Positions 1-11,339 are shown, counted from the first letter of the stretch. The stretch is DNA of 64,000 bases from Spodoptera frugiperda (GCF_023101765.2 NC_064224.1:5536103-5600102), one strand, 5' to 3'. Notes: a model not told the origin generated them from the letters alone. Program-made: numbers and translations.

Positions 1-554
1 AAATCACTCAGGCACATGTCCTCTGTTGGACCATTGATAACACTCTGATTTTACATTTTACACTGATGATTGATCGGTCCCATTCATAATGTCATACATA
101 GGTGCTAATAATAGTTTTATATTGATAAAATATTATTTCCTTTCTTTTCTCTGGTTTTTGTACATTTTATCATATTTTGAATCATTCTTCTCTCACTGTG
201 ATGTGTCGTGTGAATTTATAAGTGCGCTTACAAAAAATTCAAGTGTGGAGCCACGTTTTTTTAATCTTTATCTTTTCGAAAAAAATCGAGTAGTTGTTCT
301 TATCTCTTGTCTATTCTGGTTATCTTCACGCTACTGTCGTTTAGCTTATCATTAAGACTTGTACAAATAATAAAAATGTTGGAACAGATGACTTGTTTGG
401 AATTCCAGATATGTATCTGGATTTTTATAACTGGTATATTATAATATATATTTTGTTTCATATTAAGGCTATAAAAATATGAAAATTAAGAAAAAATATG
501 CTCTTTGTATATTCCATATCTGACGCCTAGCAACCGAAGTGATACGACGGATAA
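1..554. other. AT-rich spacer, nothing recognised
   Basis: No repeat end, splice-flanked exon or RNA gene is visible. The open frame at 89-355 encodes a low-complexity, Phe/Leu/Tyr-rich peptide as expected from AT-rich DNA and is not supported as a gene. Confidence 0.5.
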
Positions 555-753
555 TCTATTATATAAAAATAAGTCGGGTTTTCCTTCCTGACGCTATAAC
601 TCCAGAACGCACGAAGCGATTTCCACGGTTTTGCTTTCGTTGGTCCCGGGCTCCGAGAGGTTTATAGCAAAGAAAATTCAAGAAAGGAAAGCAGGAAAAT
701 ATGGTGGAAAACAATCATTGGTGGCGAAACGAAGTTCGCCGAGTTTAAATTAG
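555..753 (+). mobile_element. Short Helitron-type fragment with 3' hairpin
   Basis: It starts at an A/TC junction (TCTATTATATAAAAATAAG), as Helitron 5' ends do. Near its 3' end a 6-bp stem (GGCGAA/TTCGCC, 723-740) encloses the loop ACGAAG. The same loop occurs in the intact Helitron ending at 46320. The expected CTAG end is degenerate here (about 750-753). Probably a short non-autonomous or internally deleted copy; no ORF. Confidence 0.6.
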
Positions 754-2196
754 GTATTACCTTATAATATAATATATAATAACAATTTAATTAATTATCT
801 ATTGTCTCTACCATCATTCAAATGTAGCTGAAAACGTTATTATTTTTTTAATAGAACAATACATCACACAATAAAACAGACTGCTTGAAATTCTCTTTTT
901 ATAACCAGACATTTCTAGCAAACGGCTACATTTATCTGTTTTCTGTTCTCTAGAGATACAAAAATCTGACCACAAAAAGGAATAACGTATCGGAAGATTA
1001 TTTCCCAATTAGCACATTTACACTGACACTACTTAAATCTAAATAGATACCTATGACCTTTAAAACTATTGGAAATTAAAGTCCAAAATAGACAAGCAAT
1101 GTGGAACTAAAATTAAAACAACATTATAACACGACAAACACAAATATAGCCCTGGTGTGAATCTCCCGCCATCAAGGCCATGTGCACAAGCAAATCAATT
1201 AATAATTCACGCTCTACGAACTGCAGCTACCAACATAACTTTACCCCACACAGTGGCACTAGTCGCTTAGAAAAATGTCAACGTCAAGGTCAATTTCAGT
1301 ACATAAATCTTAGTTCCCTTTTCAAACGCGTGCCAAGATAAAATGGTCATTGTTTGTTCACATACTTCTTACATGTTTTTTGTTCGTAAGTATGTTGTAA
1401 TTACCTGGTTATGGTCAAAAAGGTCGTGTTTTGACGTGTTAGTGTTATCTAATCGAGTAATTACTTCATTTTCTTTGTTGTTTCGTTAATTGCTTTGTGC
1501 TACTGCTGTGTATTCATGTTTGAACCCTATGTCATAAAATGTCCTTATCGGAATGACCAATCTGAGTTTACGTTTATTACTTATATCTCCTCTTGATACT
1601 TTATTGGGTTCATTCTCACCGTGTCGGGTTAGTAAAATATGTGGATTTCAATCTTCTTCAACTTAGTCGAATATTAAAAAGAAATCTTGAACTAAACATT
1701 TGCAATCGTGGCTGTATAGTATCTCCATATTATTTGGTTAATTAGCTACAATAACGAATGTATTACAGGAGTGTAATATTACCACTTAATTATAAAAACA
1801 AAACTAAAACTAATAACAAAAGAAAACTACTGAAAAGTGACCTTCATAGAATTTTATAAGCGGGTAAAAGCATTGTAAATATTTTATCTCTATCCACTAA
1901 AATATGAAATATAAAACTAGCAAAATATTAGCATGGTTAGAGCATACTACATTGTACATAGCTATACCACATAGCTAGTAAAATATTGGTACAACGCGAC
2001 ATTTCTCCTAAATTAAGTGCGTACAACGCAAGTATTATGTCACCAATGAAAGTGCTAAACAGTGTAACAGAAACTAATCTAACTACGTAAACATATTGAG
2101 ATTCAAGGTTTCGATGGACTGATAAGATCTGTTGTAGGTACAGCTATATATTGAAAAAAATACTCAGTAGTATGGGGTCGGAGTCTTTAATGAAGT
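754..2196. other. Spacer, nothing recognised
   Basis: About 1.4 kb of AT-rich sequence without identifiable repeat ends, exons or RNA genes. The small minus-strand frame at 814-1008 shows no coding character. Confidence 0.45.
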
Positions 2197-2465
2197 CCAG
2201 TGAAGTGTGGGAGAGCCATGGATGAAGGGAATGGATCGACCGTGGTGATACCGTGCTCTCACATGACTCTTAGTAAGAGCTGGTTTTACGTTTATCGAAA
2301 CCGAAATGAGACCGCGTTCGGCGCTCTGATTGGTAGGTTCATTGGAGCCGGCCAATCACAGCGCCGAACTCGGTCTCGTTTCGACAGCCTATATAATAAA
2401 ACCGGCGTGAAACAACAATTGCGTTATGTTTCATTGTATGAGTGACGTTACCGGAGGTAAGTTAA
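2197..2465 (+). mobile_element. GTGTGGGAGAGCC-family SINE-like repeat, split by a MITE
   Basis: The 5' part starts GTGTGGGAGAGCCATGG (2205) and the 3' part resumes at about 2402 with AAACAACAATTGCG and TGAGTGACGTTACCGGAGG. Both match the order seen in the related copies at 54399 and 59845. A foldback MITE (2297-2400) interrupts it. Overlapping frames at 2164-2355 and 2200-2445 are shadows of this repeat. Confidence 0.7.
2297..2400. mobile_element. Foldback MITE, GGCGCTCTGATTGG family, nested copy
   Basis: Inverted arms carry GACCGCGTTCGGCGCTCTGA on the left and its complement (AGCGCCGAACTCGGTCTCG) on the right, around a core with ATTGG/CCAAT. The copy lies inside a SINE-like repeat. Relatives are at 7189, 23486 and 34585. 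Confidence 0.75.
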
Positions 2466-3782
2466 TGTATAGTTTTCAGCAATAAAGACTAAATAAAACC
2501 GGAGGTCCAAATCTCAATCTTTAAATCGCAAACCGCGAAATATCCGACAACACAATAATTCAAACAGCTGATTTAAAATCAGAACAATCATTTTTTTTTT
2601 CTTTTATAGAAACCTGGCTGGTGAGACGTATGAACTGGCATTTGAGTATAGAATTCCATTTATAAACCAAAGTACTTATGCTTTTTTCTCTATTCATTTT
2701 TTGTTAATCAAATTGCACCGGTCCGTTTTGATTTATTTGGGATTCTTAATTTAAAAACAGTTGCCGCCAATAAATTATCGGACGTTATTGAAATATGCAG
2801 ACGTGATTAATAAAAACATTACCTGATCTTAGCAAGCTAATCGGAAACCGATATAAAAATATTATTACGATATAATTAAAGGCAATACATAAAGTATTAC
2901 AAAGCAGATATTGGGCTAGTTATATTTGTAATACATTTTAGGATACTTACATCGAAGATCGCAAAAGGGTTATGTGATCTGGTGAGGGTGACATACATTT
3001 TCTGCGATTTAGACCTAGTTCATAATTTCCTTTCGTTTACATGGCGTATATATACTTATATGATTTTAAATTAAATAAAGTACGATGAAATTGATGTATT
3101 CATAATTATGAACAAAAACCAATCTTATAAAACATTCATTATCATCATTGCAATTTTATTGTAGCACACTTACGAGTGTTTAATCGACAATGTATGAGAT
3201 CTTGTTCAAGTTGTAGAATTCCAGATCTTCATATTAATAAACTTTAGATCCAAATAAAACTTGATAAAGCACTATTATGTTGTCAAATTGCGACTGAATG
3301 ATGTTTTTAGTAAACATAATCAACACAAAATTCATGAATTTTCTACCATTTATTCTTTTCTATCACATTTCTTCACCGCATCACCAGATCATATTGTAAA
3401 TCTCCACAAACAGTGAACATCCTTGCATCCCATTGTGCTGTCACCATTTAAACAAATACATACTATATACAGACGCAACACGAATCAATTTTGCATTTGA
3501 ACGGTCCACAAGAGCTTGTGCTATCTTCCTTGAAACGTTTTGCATAATAATTGAGAATGTCATGTGATCGCAGTAGCCATTTGTATAATGTTTCTTGCAC
3601 ATCATATATTATTATTGAGTTTCCATAGGACTTGCTAATGAGTGAATAGGTGCAGGAGTTAGGAAGAGTGTGTTTCGATTTATTCCTTTGTTTTTATATA
3701 AGGTGTTACTTTTTATGAGGTGTGAAGGCAAAAAAGCAGCTGATGGCAAGCAAACAGCCGTTGCATATGAAATTGTTTATGT
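2466..3782. other. Spacer, nothing recognised
   Basis: AT-rich sequence with a T-run near 2590. No repeat end, exon or RNA gene could be supported. Confidence 0.45.
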
Positions 3783-3935
3783 TAGTTTTTAAACTGACAT
3801 GGTCACTAACAAAATCATTAGAAATTGCAACGGGATATTTACCAGGTTTATTAATGTTTTTGAGTTTCCGATATTCCGATCAAATAAATTAATAAACATA
3901 GAATATCCCGTTGTTAATGTTATTTATGCATGTTA
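3783..3935 (+). mobile_element. AACGGGATATTTACC foldback repeat, copy 1
   Basis: It begins with TTTTTAAACTGACATGGTCA and contains two inverted arms (CAACGGGATATTTACC and GAATATCCCGTTG, both next to TTTATTAAT). The core includes GAGTTTCCGATATTCCG. The same string order occurs in reverse at 40893-41052, so this is a dispersed family. Confidence 0.7.
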
Positions 3936-5357
3936 CACCAAAAAATAAGCGTAGCTAATCTTTTGAGGAACCTCCAAATTTCCCTTGAATTGGATCTTAA
4001 GCAATATTATATTACATTGAAACCTTTTTCACACTATCTTTCCATGAGGCTGTTGTATAACTTTAGTTACGTCGAATTTTTTACTTATTGAAATATGTTT
4101 GTGTGAATTCGGTTCTTACTTTGTTTTTGATATCAAGTCAATCGAATAATCGATTACTATGATAGGAAAACTATACTCTATACCTATAACAATTCGAATC
4201 AATAATGGTTTGACAGATTAAATAAATATTGGTTTTGCAGTAGGTTACTAGTTTGTATTGTTTTAATCTACTGCGTTGTGCGTAGGTGAATGTTTGTCCA
4301 TGTAAATCTACGACATAAAAGACAATGATAGCAGTTGGCGCAATGGCTAAACAATTGGCAACTGCGGAATTTATCACATGTGTTATCTGTAGATATTTGT
4401 AGTGAACACTGTGACGTCACGCCTTTCATTCTCCAAAGACGTAGGCACTTAGGCAAGAATACGATTTACACTGTCACATCTATTATTTTTCATTAATGTT
4501 TATGATACGAATGTAATTGGGGCTGAGCCTAATGCCAAAAATGATAGAGATTTTAGACTCTCTAGCAAGCTATTATGTAAGAATTATTGAGAAATTTTTT
4601 AATAGCTGACACTCAATAATACTTCTCGAACCGAAAAGCGACCATTAGTATTTGCATTTACGACCACCTAAACAATAAAGCAGTTGAATTAACAAATTAT
4701 ATTATTAACTAACATACTACTAACACAAATCTTTTTAAAAAAGGCGTGACAAGTAAACACTACCAAAAAACACAAGTAGATACGAACAATAATCATCGCT
4801 TTACATAATTTAGACATATAAATATGCATATCTTGATTAATGATAATGATAATCTTGCCTCAAACAGCTGCATGACATGACGGTTTTACTAATGTCACGC
4901 TCCATTCACGCACTGTGGACTCGCCAGTACACACTTGGTTACTGACTCATGAGTTGTTCGTATAAGTAGAGAAATTGACGTCATACTGGATACTTCAATT
5001 TGTTTAAAGGGTTTGAGAGAGACAAATAGTGTGTGCATTTGTCTGTTTCTTAGTCAAGATAAATGTACGTTAATATTTATGTTCATATTAATTGATACTT
5101 GTGTATAAGAAGAAAAAATAACAAGTATGTGGATCATGTGAGTAAACTCCATGACCGCTAAAGTTCGAACGAGGTAGTTTTTTACTGATATTCTGTGGTA
5201 TTGGTGCTCGAATTGTGCTCGGTTAATGGCAATATGCACAATATATAACGATAACTGGATATAGCTGAAGAATAATCCTGAAGGAAGAAAAAGAAATAAA
5301 CACTTAATATACGATTTGCGCACAACTATGCCTTAAAAAATTAGTTCTATAAGTTTA
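3936..5357. other. Spacer, nothing recognised
   Basis: No repeat or exon recognised. The minus-strand frames at 4171-4377, 4268-4456 and 5054-5323 have no recognisable product or good start context. Confidence 0.45.
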
Positions 5358-5527
5358 CTAGCCACCCTCGTGCATTGTTAGTCACGTGATATTTTATAAT
5401 CTTTAGCCTTCCTTGTTTAATGGACTATCTAATACAAAAAGGGTTATTAATTTTGAACCAGCAGTTTCGAAGATAACCGCGTTGAAACTAACAAACAAAC
5501 TCTTCAGCTTTGTAATATTAGTACAAA
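5358..5527 (-). mobile_element. Helitron-type remnant, reverse orientation
   Basis: The left edge is ACTAGCC (CTAG end of a minus-strand element). The right part reads AACAAACTCTTCAGCTTTG then TAATATTAGTAC, the complement of a common lepidopteran Helitron 5' end. Related remnants lie at 9265, 25326 and 60062. No ORF. Confidence 0.6.
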
Positions 5528-6124
5528 CAATATCAGTTTTTACTGAAAGAAAATGTAGCCTAAAACAAAACAATTTCTAGACCATAGATACAATTATTTG
5601 TTCAGTACGAGTATCGAATAGTCAATTTGTTACTTGGCCCATCACTCAGTCTCGGCGGTGACAGCACTATCCATCTACTTTTCCATCTATGTAGATAAAA
5701 CAAAGAGAGAATAGTTACACTACGTTGATTATATTATTTGATTTCTTGAATTCATTTTAGTTTCAAATAGCCAAATACATAATTATCTTTATTGGTTTTT
5801 TTAAGAGTATTGCACTGAACTGGGTTTGTCTTCTGTATCTTGATTTCGTTATCTTGTCAGATGTAAATATATGCCTCGCATTATACACAGACACGTTTTC
5901 CTATAAGTCATACACACCACACACAAACTTCGAACAACAAGAAGTAGAAAATATAAGAAAATACAAGCGAGGCCAACTCATCGCGCCGAGCATGCATCCC
6001 GTTTGCCTCTCTCCAGAACATTGGGATTTTCTGTAAGAAACACACCTCTCTATCATCTACTTTTCATCTTATATTTTTTCAATAAACTTTTAAATTCAAC
6101 TCTACAAATTCAAAAGCTTTTAAC
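5528..6124. other. Spacer with a weak exon-like stretch
   Basis: Mostly AT-rich. The frame at about 5854-6036 lacks an ATG start, though CTGTAAGAA at its end resembles a splice donor. There is too little to call an exon. Confidence 0.35.
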
Positions 6125-6180
6125 AGAGAAGAGTGGAAGGAGTGTAGGGAGGCCTTTGCCCTGCAGTGCAGTCACATTTT
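6125..6180 (+). mobile_element. LINE 3' remnant (AGGCCTTTGCCC motif)
   Basis: GGGAGGCCTTTGCCCTGCAG is a familiar tail motif of lepidopteran RTE-like non-LTR elements. Only a short piece remains, without ORF. Confidence 0.4.
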
Positions 6181-6615
6181 CTAAACTTAAATATCTAAAC
6201 CTGAAACTTGGTATTCTCTGAAAGGGTATAAGTATAATGCAAAAGAAACCTAATAAGAATGTTGTGCAGTCTCAGTTTTATACTACTTTCCTATTACATT
6301 GTCGTACAATGTAGACAAGTTTTAATATTAAGGAAAAGTTCCAGAGTTGAGCTCTTGGTCTAACGAGAACAGTATTTAATTTCTGAACATTGTCTCTTGG
6401 ACTAGCTTGTCATAATGCATACGTTTAGTTTGGAAAGATTTTCATATTTTAGTTAAAGCCGTGGTTAAAGTTTTTTTAATAGCTTTTCTTTTTGGTTTCG
6501 GCTTGAGACTTTGAGGTTAAGAATGTATGTATTTATTTTCCTCTTTATTATTCATATAGTTAATTACTATATCTAACACCCTGCCATTCTTACTATTCTT
6601 TGAAGGAATAGGTAG
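6181..6615. other. Spacer, nothing recognised
   Basis: AT-rich sequence with no repeat end or exon recognised. Confidence 0.4.
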
Positions 6616-6763
6616 ACAAATTAACTAAAGGAATCGGTTTACTTACGTAAATTAATGGAGGAAAGCTCTACTAGTTTCAAGTTTTCTTCATCACGAGCAG
6701 CGTGCGCAAACGTGGCGACGTTACGCAGCGTCCTCAGTAATCAGTGTTTTTAGTTCATTTGGG
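6616..6763. mobile_element. Foldback MITE, TTAACTAAAAATCACGG family, copy 1
   Basis: The left end reads CAAATTAACTAAAGGAATCG then TTTACTTACGTAAATTAATG; the right end carries the imperfect complement (AATCAGTGTTTTTAGTTCA). The interior shares CTCTACTAGTTTC and GCAGCGTGCGCA with copies at 9597 and 31299. The most degenerate of the three. Confidence 0.65.
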
Positions 6764-7188
6764 TAGAAAGGTAATTAAAATTTATGTTTACTCATCATCG
6801 ATTACTTACAAAACAAAAAAAAACTGGATAAAATAAAAAATAAAACATTAATTTGGTTTTGTCAGGTACATAACGGACATGAAACCGGTATTAATAAAAT
6901 ATTTTCTATTCACTCATGGTGTACATTTAATAGATTACCTTCAGAAAACGTGCTAAAGCATCTACAGCAACGTTTTTTGTTCATACTTTAAGTATTAATG
7001 ACAAAGTTCTCTAGAATCTTTACCTGCGATGTAATAAGGAATTTAAATAAGTATATAAAAACGTACGTGACAAAAAATAGTACTCAAAACTTAATCAATT
7101 TTATACAAAAAATAATTCAATTGATTGAGCAATAAATATTTGTAGTTAATAAATCAACATCTGTCGATGATGGTAATCAGTCTCTACT
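6764..7188. other. Spacer, nothing recognised
   Basis: AT-rich; no feature supported. Confidence 0.4.
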
Positions 7189-7306
7189 ATACCCTTAGTA
7201 TGAATATGCTTTACGTGTAAAGTAATCGAAACGACAGCGCGAATAAACCAACCAATCAGAGAGCCGAACGCGCTCTAAAGCAAACTTGTACTATGGGTAC
7301 TGTTCA
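7189..7306. mobile_element. Foldback MITE, GGCGCTCTGATTGG family, copy 2
   Basis: Outer ends pair ATACCCTTAGTATGAATATG with CAAACTTGTACTATGGGTAC. Inner arms pair GCTTTACG and GCGCG with CGCGCTCTAAAGC. Compared with the other copies the core is shortened to about one arm. Confidence 0.65.
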
Positions 7307-7378
7307 TACCAAAAGGGGGTGTTTTGATCTTCACAAAAAGGCTTAAAACTTCACATTTATTAGAGAGCTCTGCTGCCT

Positions 7379-7648
7379 GAGGGCTTACTCTTGAATCCAA
7401 TTACGATCGATGGATATTGATATTGTGAAATTTCGTACTCTTGAGTTGTAATACTGGCGCACATTGCATCCGTATTGCGTTGATATTGAATGAACTAAAT
7501 GGTATTGAGTTTGGCTTTATATACTATTGTATTTCGTATTCTGAATGCCATTTTAACAGCTACGATTGGGGTGTAGTATTGACATCAAATTATTATTGAG
7601 ACTTTATTGCATTGATATTGAGATGGGTTTCAAGAGTAAGCGCCAATT
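7379..7648. mobile_element. MITE with CTTACTCTTGAAWCC ends
   Basis: The left end GGGCTTACTCTTGAATCC faces GGTTTCAAGAGTAAGCGCC at the right, an inverted repeat of about 18 bp enclosing 230 bp of AT-rich interior with repeated GATATTGA words. No target duplication could be resolved. Single copy in this window. Confidence 0.6.
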
Positions 7649-8811
7649 GGTTTCGTTCAAGGGTGTTTAGTTAAGTTCCTTAGCCGGCTCTTAAACACAC
7701 AAAAAGGGTGGTGATATTATTATTATGTATTACAGATATAAAAAAAAATATTTAAATAATACATCCTTATGTTACACTTAGTTAACATACAAACACACTT
7801 CTTTATATATTAATCGTAAAGATTTATTGCTATATGATTACGATTGTGTAGGTAGCAGGATATTAAGGTTAATCAAAGGTTTTCGACCTCAGATTAAGAT
7901 AATTAAGTACAGCTACTAAACAAATAAAACTGGGTTTTATTGTAAAAGAATATGCCAATAAACTTTATTTTAGCTATAAAGATAGGTATGAATAGAAGAC
8001 AAAATACGAGGCTTATGTTCGACAGTGGACGTTTTGGCGTTTATTCAGAAGTTGACGTTTTACGAATGACAATGATGTTGTATGAAGTTCATAGAAAAAC
8101 TAATCACGCTTCTTTTGATTTCACAATAAGTAAAATAAATTGTGAATTATACGGACCTTGTGGAATCTAGAACAAATTTTAGCGTTAAGGCGATTTTCCC
8201 ATACATAGGTATGTGAAGGCTGTACTATTACTGAAAGCAGTAACAGCTCACGCATAGGACCTACTTAATTTTAAGTCAAATTTCCGAGGTGCTTAACACT
8301 TAACGACTGGGCTTCTCTCGGTTGTGCGTTCTCTTAATTGTGCGTCTTATAGGTATTAAGTGTGTAGTTTTTGTTACTGTTCTCCTTTCATATTGATTAG
8401 AGAGTGATAAGAGAGTGCTGATAGTCAAAGGAGTTACTCTCTCCTCCTGTATAATTTTACCATAGTACTAAACATTTCTATTACATTATATTTCTACATT
8501 TATATTCCGAAGATGTTATTTTTATTCTATGTACCCACCTAATAAATCATACCTTGATAGTCGAACCAATCAAACAAAACGAAAATTAATTTAATGACTT
8601 TTTTGATATGTGTAAGTAATTTTATATGAAGGTGAAATCGTTCATCTCTTTCCCACCTATTGAATAAACGATGATACCCTCTTCACACAAATCCTGTTAA
8701 CAGACACTTTTCAATTTCCCAAAAAGTTTTTGCCGACACGAAAAACTCATTAGTATATTTAATGAAATTGTCGTTTCGTTATAAAATCAATTATTTAACG
8801 ACAATCTCAAT
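7649..8811. other. Spacer, nothing recognised
   Basis: The frame at 7952-8170 (72 codons, ATG start) encodes an unrecognised peptide with no homologue known to me and no promoter or poly(A) context. I do not call it. Confidence 0.4.
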
Positions 8812-9190
8812 GGTTGAAAGGTCGCGATTGTGACTGCTGAACACAGAGGATCACGGATTTAATATCCTGTTCGAAAAAAGTACAATGGACATTGGGAAAA
8901 AGTAAGAATTTGAAAATGAAAATGATTCAAGTTTCCTTGTGCGAAACGCTATGGAGTGGAATTCTTTGCCGGAGTCTGTGTTTCCTGATGAGTATACAAC
9001 CTGAGTATCTTTAAAGCCCGAGTAAATAGGTTGCTTATAGGCAGACGTGCTTCATTGTAGGCCGCATCATCGCGCACCACCAGACCACTTACCAACGTAA
9101 AAATAATGTAATAATTTATGATAAAGTAACTTACCCACTGTTACATGGGACACATAACATACCTAAGTAGTGTATAGAATGTGTTACATT
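8812..9190 (+). mobile_element. Broken tRNA-headed SINE with LINE fragment between its halves
   Basis: The SINE head remnant (GGTCGCGATTGTGACTGCTG, 8819) and its tail (TTACATGGGACACATAACAT, 9140) belong to the family intact at 34247. Between them, 8925-9110 is a LINE pol fragment. Read as protein (8933 onward) it gives RNAMEWNSLPESVFPDEY before a stop, the same C-terminal motif as at 15228. Confidence 0.55.
8925..9110 (+). pseudogene. LINE pol C-terminal fragment (WNSLPESVFP motif)
   Basis: Conceptual translation shows FLVRNAMEWNSLPESVFPDE followed by Tyr-Thr-Thr and a stop. This matches the end of non-LTR retrotransposon reverse transcriptase ORFs with the pattern RTAKxWNxLPxSVFPDxY. The 3' part (GCAGACGTGCTTCATTGTAG, then GCCGCATCATC) corresponds to the glycine/arginine-rich tail. 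It is 5'-truncated and stop-broken, so it is inactive. Confidence 0.6.
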
Positions 9191-9264
9191 TATTGCATTA
9201 CTGACAACCCGCCCCGGCTTCGCACATTTACCTATTAGCGTAACTCTATTACATCATGTACTTA

Positions 9265-9455
9265 TTAGCTACTTCCTCGCGGTTTCACCTACTCTGCTCG
9301 ATCTATTGATTGTAGCGTGATGTTTTATAGCGAATAGCCTTTCTCGACAAATGGACTTGGATTATCCAACAAAAAAAAATTATTCAATTCGGACCAGTAG
9401 TTCCGTAGATTAGCGCTTTCAAACAAAGAAACTCTTCAGTTTTATATAATAAGTG
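9265..9455 (-). mobile_element. Helitron-type remnant, reverse orientation
   Basis: The left edge TTAGCTACTTCCTCGCGG is the complement of a hairpin-plus-CTAA end. TAGCGTGATGTTTTATAGC and GACCAGTAGTTCCGTAGATT are shared with the remnant at 25326. The right edge CTTCAGTTTTATATAATAAG is the complemented 5' end. Confidence 0.65.
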
Positions 9456-9596
9456 AAGTAAATAGTAATGAGAAGTGTGTTTAAAAATTCCTCTTAAATC
9501 ACTCTAGCTATTAAAACCCGTATTAAAAGTCGTTGCATAGTTTTAAAGAGAGAAAAGTACTTTGTTTATTTTTTTTTATAATATCTATCGTATCGT

Positions 9597-9758
9597 AAAC
9601 AAATTAACTAAAATCACGGTTTTCTCCCGTAAATCCATAGAGAAAAGCTCTACTAGTTTTGAGCCACAGAGAGACTTTTCATCATAAGCAGCGTACGCAG
9701 ACGCAGTGACGTCCCGCAGCTTACTGACGTAAACCGTGATTTTTTAGTTAATTTGTTT
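9597..9758. mobile_element. Foldback MITE, TTAACTAAAAATCACGG family, copy 2
   Basis: Arms AAACAAATTAACTAAAATCA and TGATTTTTTAGTTAATTTG pair almost perfectly over about 35 bp including CACGGTTT and CCGTA. The interior has CTCTACTAGTTTTGAGCC and a GCAGCGTACGCAGACGCAG block. The best-preserved copy of the family. Confidence 0.75.
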
Positions 9759-10269
9759 CATACTATACAGGTATGCTCTAGCCTACCCTTTAGCGAATAA
9801 AACAGCATGACTTTTTGATTAAAATAATTGACAAGGAATCTATTAGATAGAAGTTTTATAAAGTTAAGAAAAAGCAAACGGTTTATCTTATTGCAAAGTT
9901 TTCCGAGTTTTATTCCAGTCCATTGAACAATTTGGTCGCAAAGTTGAATTTATTACTCTCTCTTTTGAATAGGAATTTTTATGTTTGGAATTTTCGACCT
10001 TTTGGTTTGTCACGATAACATGACGATTTTAGACTTTAAAGTAGTAAACAGAAGTGCTCTTTTTGAGTGTGATTTTGGTTAGTAGTTTTTGTAGTGATTA
10101 GATTTTATTGTCATCCAATGAAACACAACTTTAGAACACTTTTTTACGGAATTTAAGTTAGGTAATGAGTCCAAGACTTTTTGCTTGCGTCTTCCCATCT
10201 TGTGTTTTTGACTGTACTGTTGATTAAATATTCTTATAAAAACTAACAGAAAACTGAAAATAACTATTA
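9759..10269. other. Spacer, nothing recognised
   Basis: AT-rich; no feature supported. Confidence 0.4.
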
Positions 10270-10363
10270 ACATTGCATCAAAAAAATCGTTTGCATCGAT
10301 GTCAACACGGAAAGTACTCAGAATGCTGACAGCGTTGCTACGTTGTATGGCAATGCCTAACAT
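10270..10363 (-). pseudogene. Retroelement polyprotein C-terminal remnant (IAIQRxNAxSIL)
   Basis: On the minus strand the first about 30 codons of the 10079-10363 frame read LGIAIQRSNAVSILSTF, then FRVDIDANDFFDA. The motif QR(L/I)xIAIQRGNAxSILGT is one I associate with the C-terminal part of reverse-transcriptase proteins of invertebrate non-LTR elements. A related fragment is on the same strand at 14468. The rest of the frame is 3' sequence without homology. Only the tail remains; inactive. Confidence 0.5.
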
Positions 10364-10837
10364 CTCTCTTTATTTATTTTATTCTTTTTAGTTTCATAGT
10401 TTTAAACGTTACTATTATGTTATTGATGAAATGACAATCGCATTGAATTAATAAATAAAAGTCTTATAATAGTTATATATTTCTACATGATTATAATACG
10501 AGTATTCTACACATATCTTGCTTACTACATAATCTTACGTATAAATGGAATAATCCCTCTAAATTTCCACACACAATATTACGTAACTTGTAATTAAATA
10601 TTGAAGACAAACAATCCAACTTGAGTTTCACCCAAACTTCTAAGTAAACGATAATATTTTCCTTTTAGCCTATTCATGTATGAAATAATAGGCGCTATTA
10701 TCCAATATTCGATAATAACTTGAACTATTTCTATTCATCGGTCTATTTTAGTTACTAGTTCTAAAGGTCTGGACGTTCAAATAAACCCTCATTAATCTCC
10801 TAACCCCTAAAGGACGGTAACGCACTTTTTTAAGCCT
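10364..10837. other. Spacer, nothing recognised
   Basis: AT-rich; no feature supported. Confidence 0.4.
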
Positions 10838-10912
10838 TTAACTGCCATCAGAAAACTGTTGAAGGCAAATCCTCCACTAACGTAGGTCACCGGTGACCTA
10901 CGTGGCAGTTAA
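10838..10912. repeat. Small foldback repeat with perfect 24-bp palindrome
   Basis: The ends TTAACTGCCA and TGGCAGTTAA are inverted. Inside, 10880-10903 is a perfect 24-bp palindrome: ACGTAGGTCACC followed by its complement GGTGACCTACGT. GAAGGCAAATCCTCC precedes it and is shared with the diverged copy at 30448. Confidence 0.75.
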
Positions 10913-10939
10913 CGTGTTAAGGTATAAAGGTCACGCTAC

Positions 10940-11062
10940 TATCTCCCAAGCTGTTGCAACTCCTGTAAGCCAGCGCGCTCGCAGAAGTCCAGCGCGTCGC
11001 AGGGACATGAATAACTGTCTTGGATCCCGCAATGAAATAAATCAGAAATGATGATGATTAGA
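10940..11062 (+). mobile_element. LINE 3' remnant with A-rich tail
   Basis: CAACTCCTGTAAGCCAGCGC and TCCAGCGCGTCGCAGGGACA resemble the end of a non-LTR element. They are followed by a GATGATGATTAGAAAAGAAA type tail. Only the extreme 3' end is present. Confidence 0.4.
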
Positions 11063-11114
11063 AAAGAAAAGAAAACTCGGGTGAAGTGGAAACTAACGTT
11101 ATTTTCCATTTCAC

Positions 11115-11225
11115 TCGTTTAAAATTAGTGCAGGAGACATGATAATGGCAACGCGCTTGAACTCCTCTGGTGTTGCGGGTGTCTATGGGGGTGCCGATGG
11201 TTATCATCCGGTGATAACGTTTACC
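11115..11225 (+). mobile_element. GTGTGGGAGAGCC-family repeat, 3' part
   Basis: Contains CTCCTCTGGTGTTGCGGGTG, TCTATGGGGGTGCC and a diverged version of the CATCAGGTGATCCGTCTGCT block that ends this family. The 5' half is missing. Confidence 0.6.
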
Positions 11226-11339
11226 TGCTAATCCTATAAAATTTTCCATAAAATTTGGAAGTTAAGTATATTTTGGGTGAAAATAAAAGTCTTTTCTAAT
11301 GTTTTGTAAAAATTTCGACATTGTGTTTTTAATTATGTA

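Noticed and set aside
89..355. 88-codon frame
   Set aside because: Phe/Tyr/Ser-rich peptide typical of AT-rich non-coding DNA; no homologue or exon signals.
5854..6036. Exon-like frame ending in a GTAAGA donor
   Set aside because: No ATG, acceptor weak, peptide unrecognised; a single GTAAG is expected by chance.
10079..10269. Downstream part of the minus-strand frame after the retroelement motif
   Set aside because: Sequence after FFDA is AT-driven and not part of the recognised protein family.
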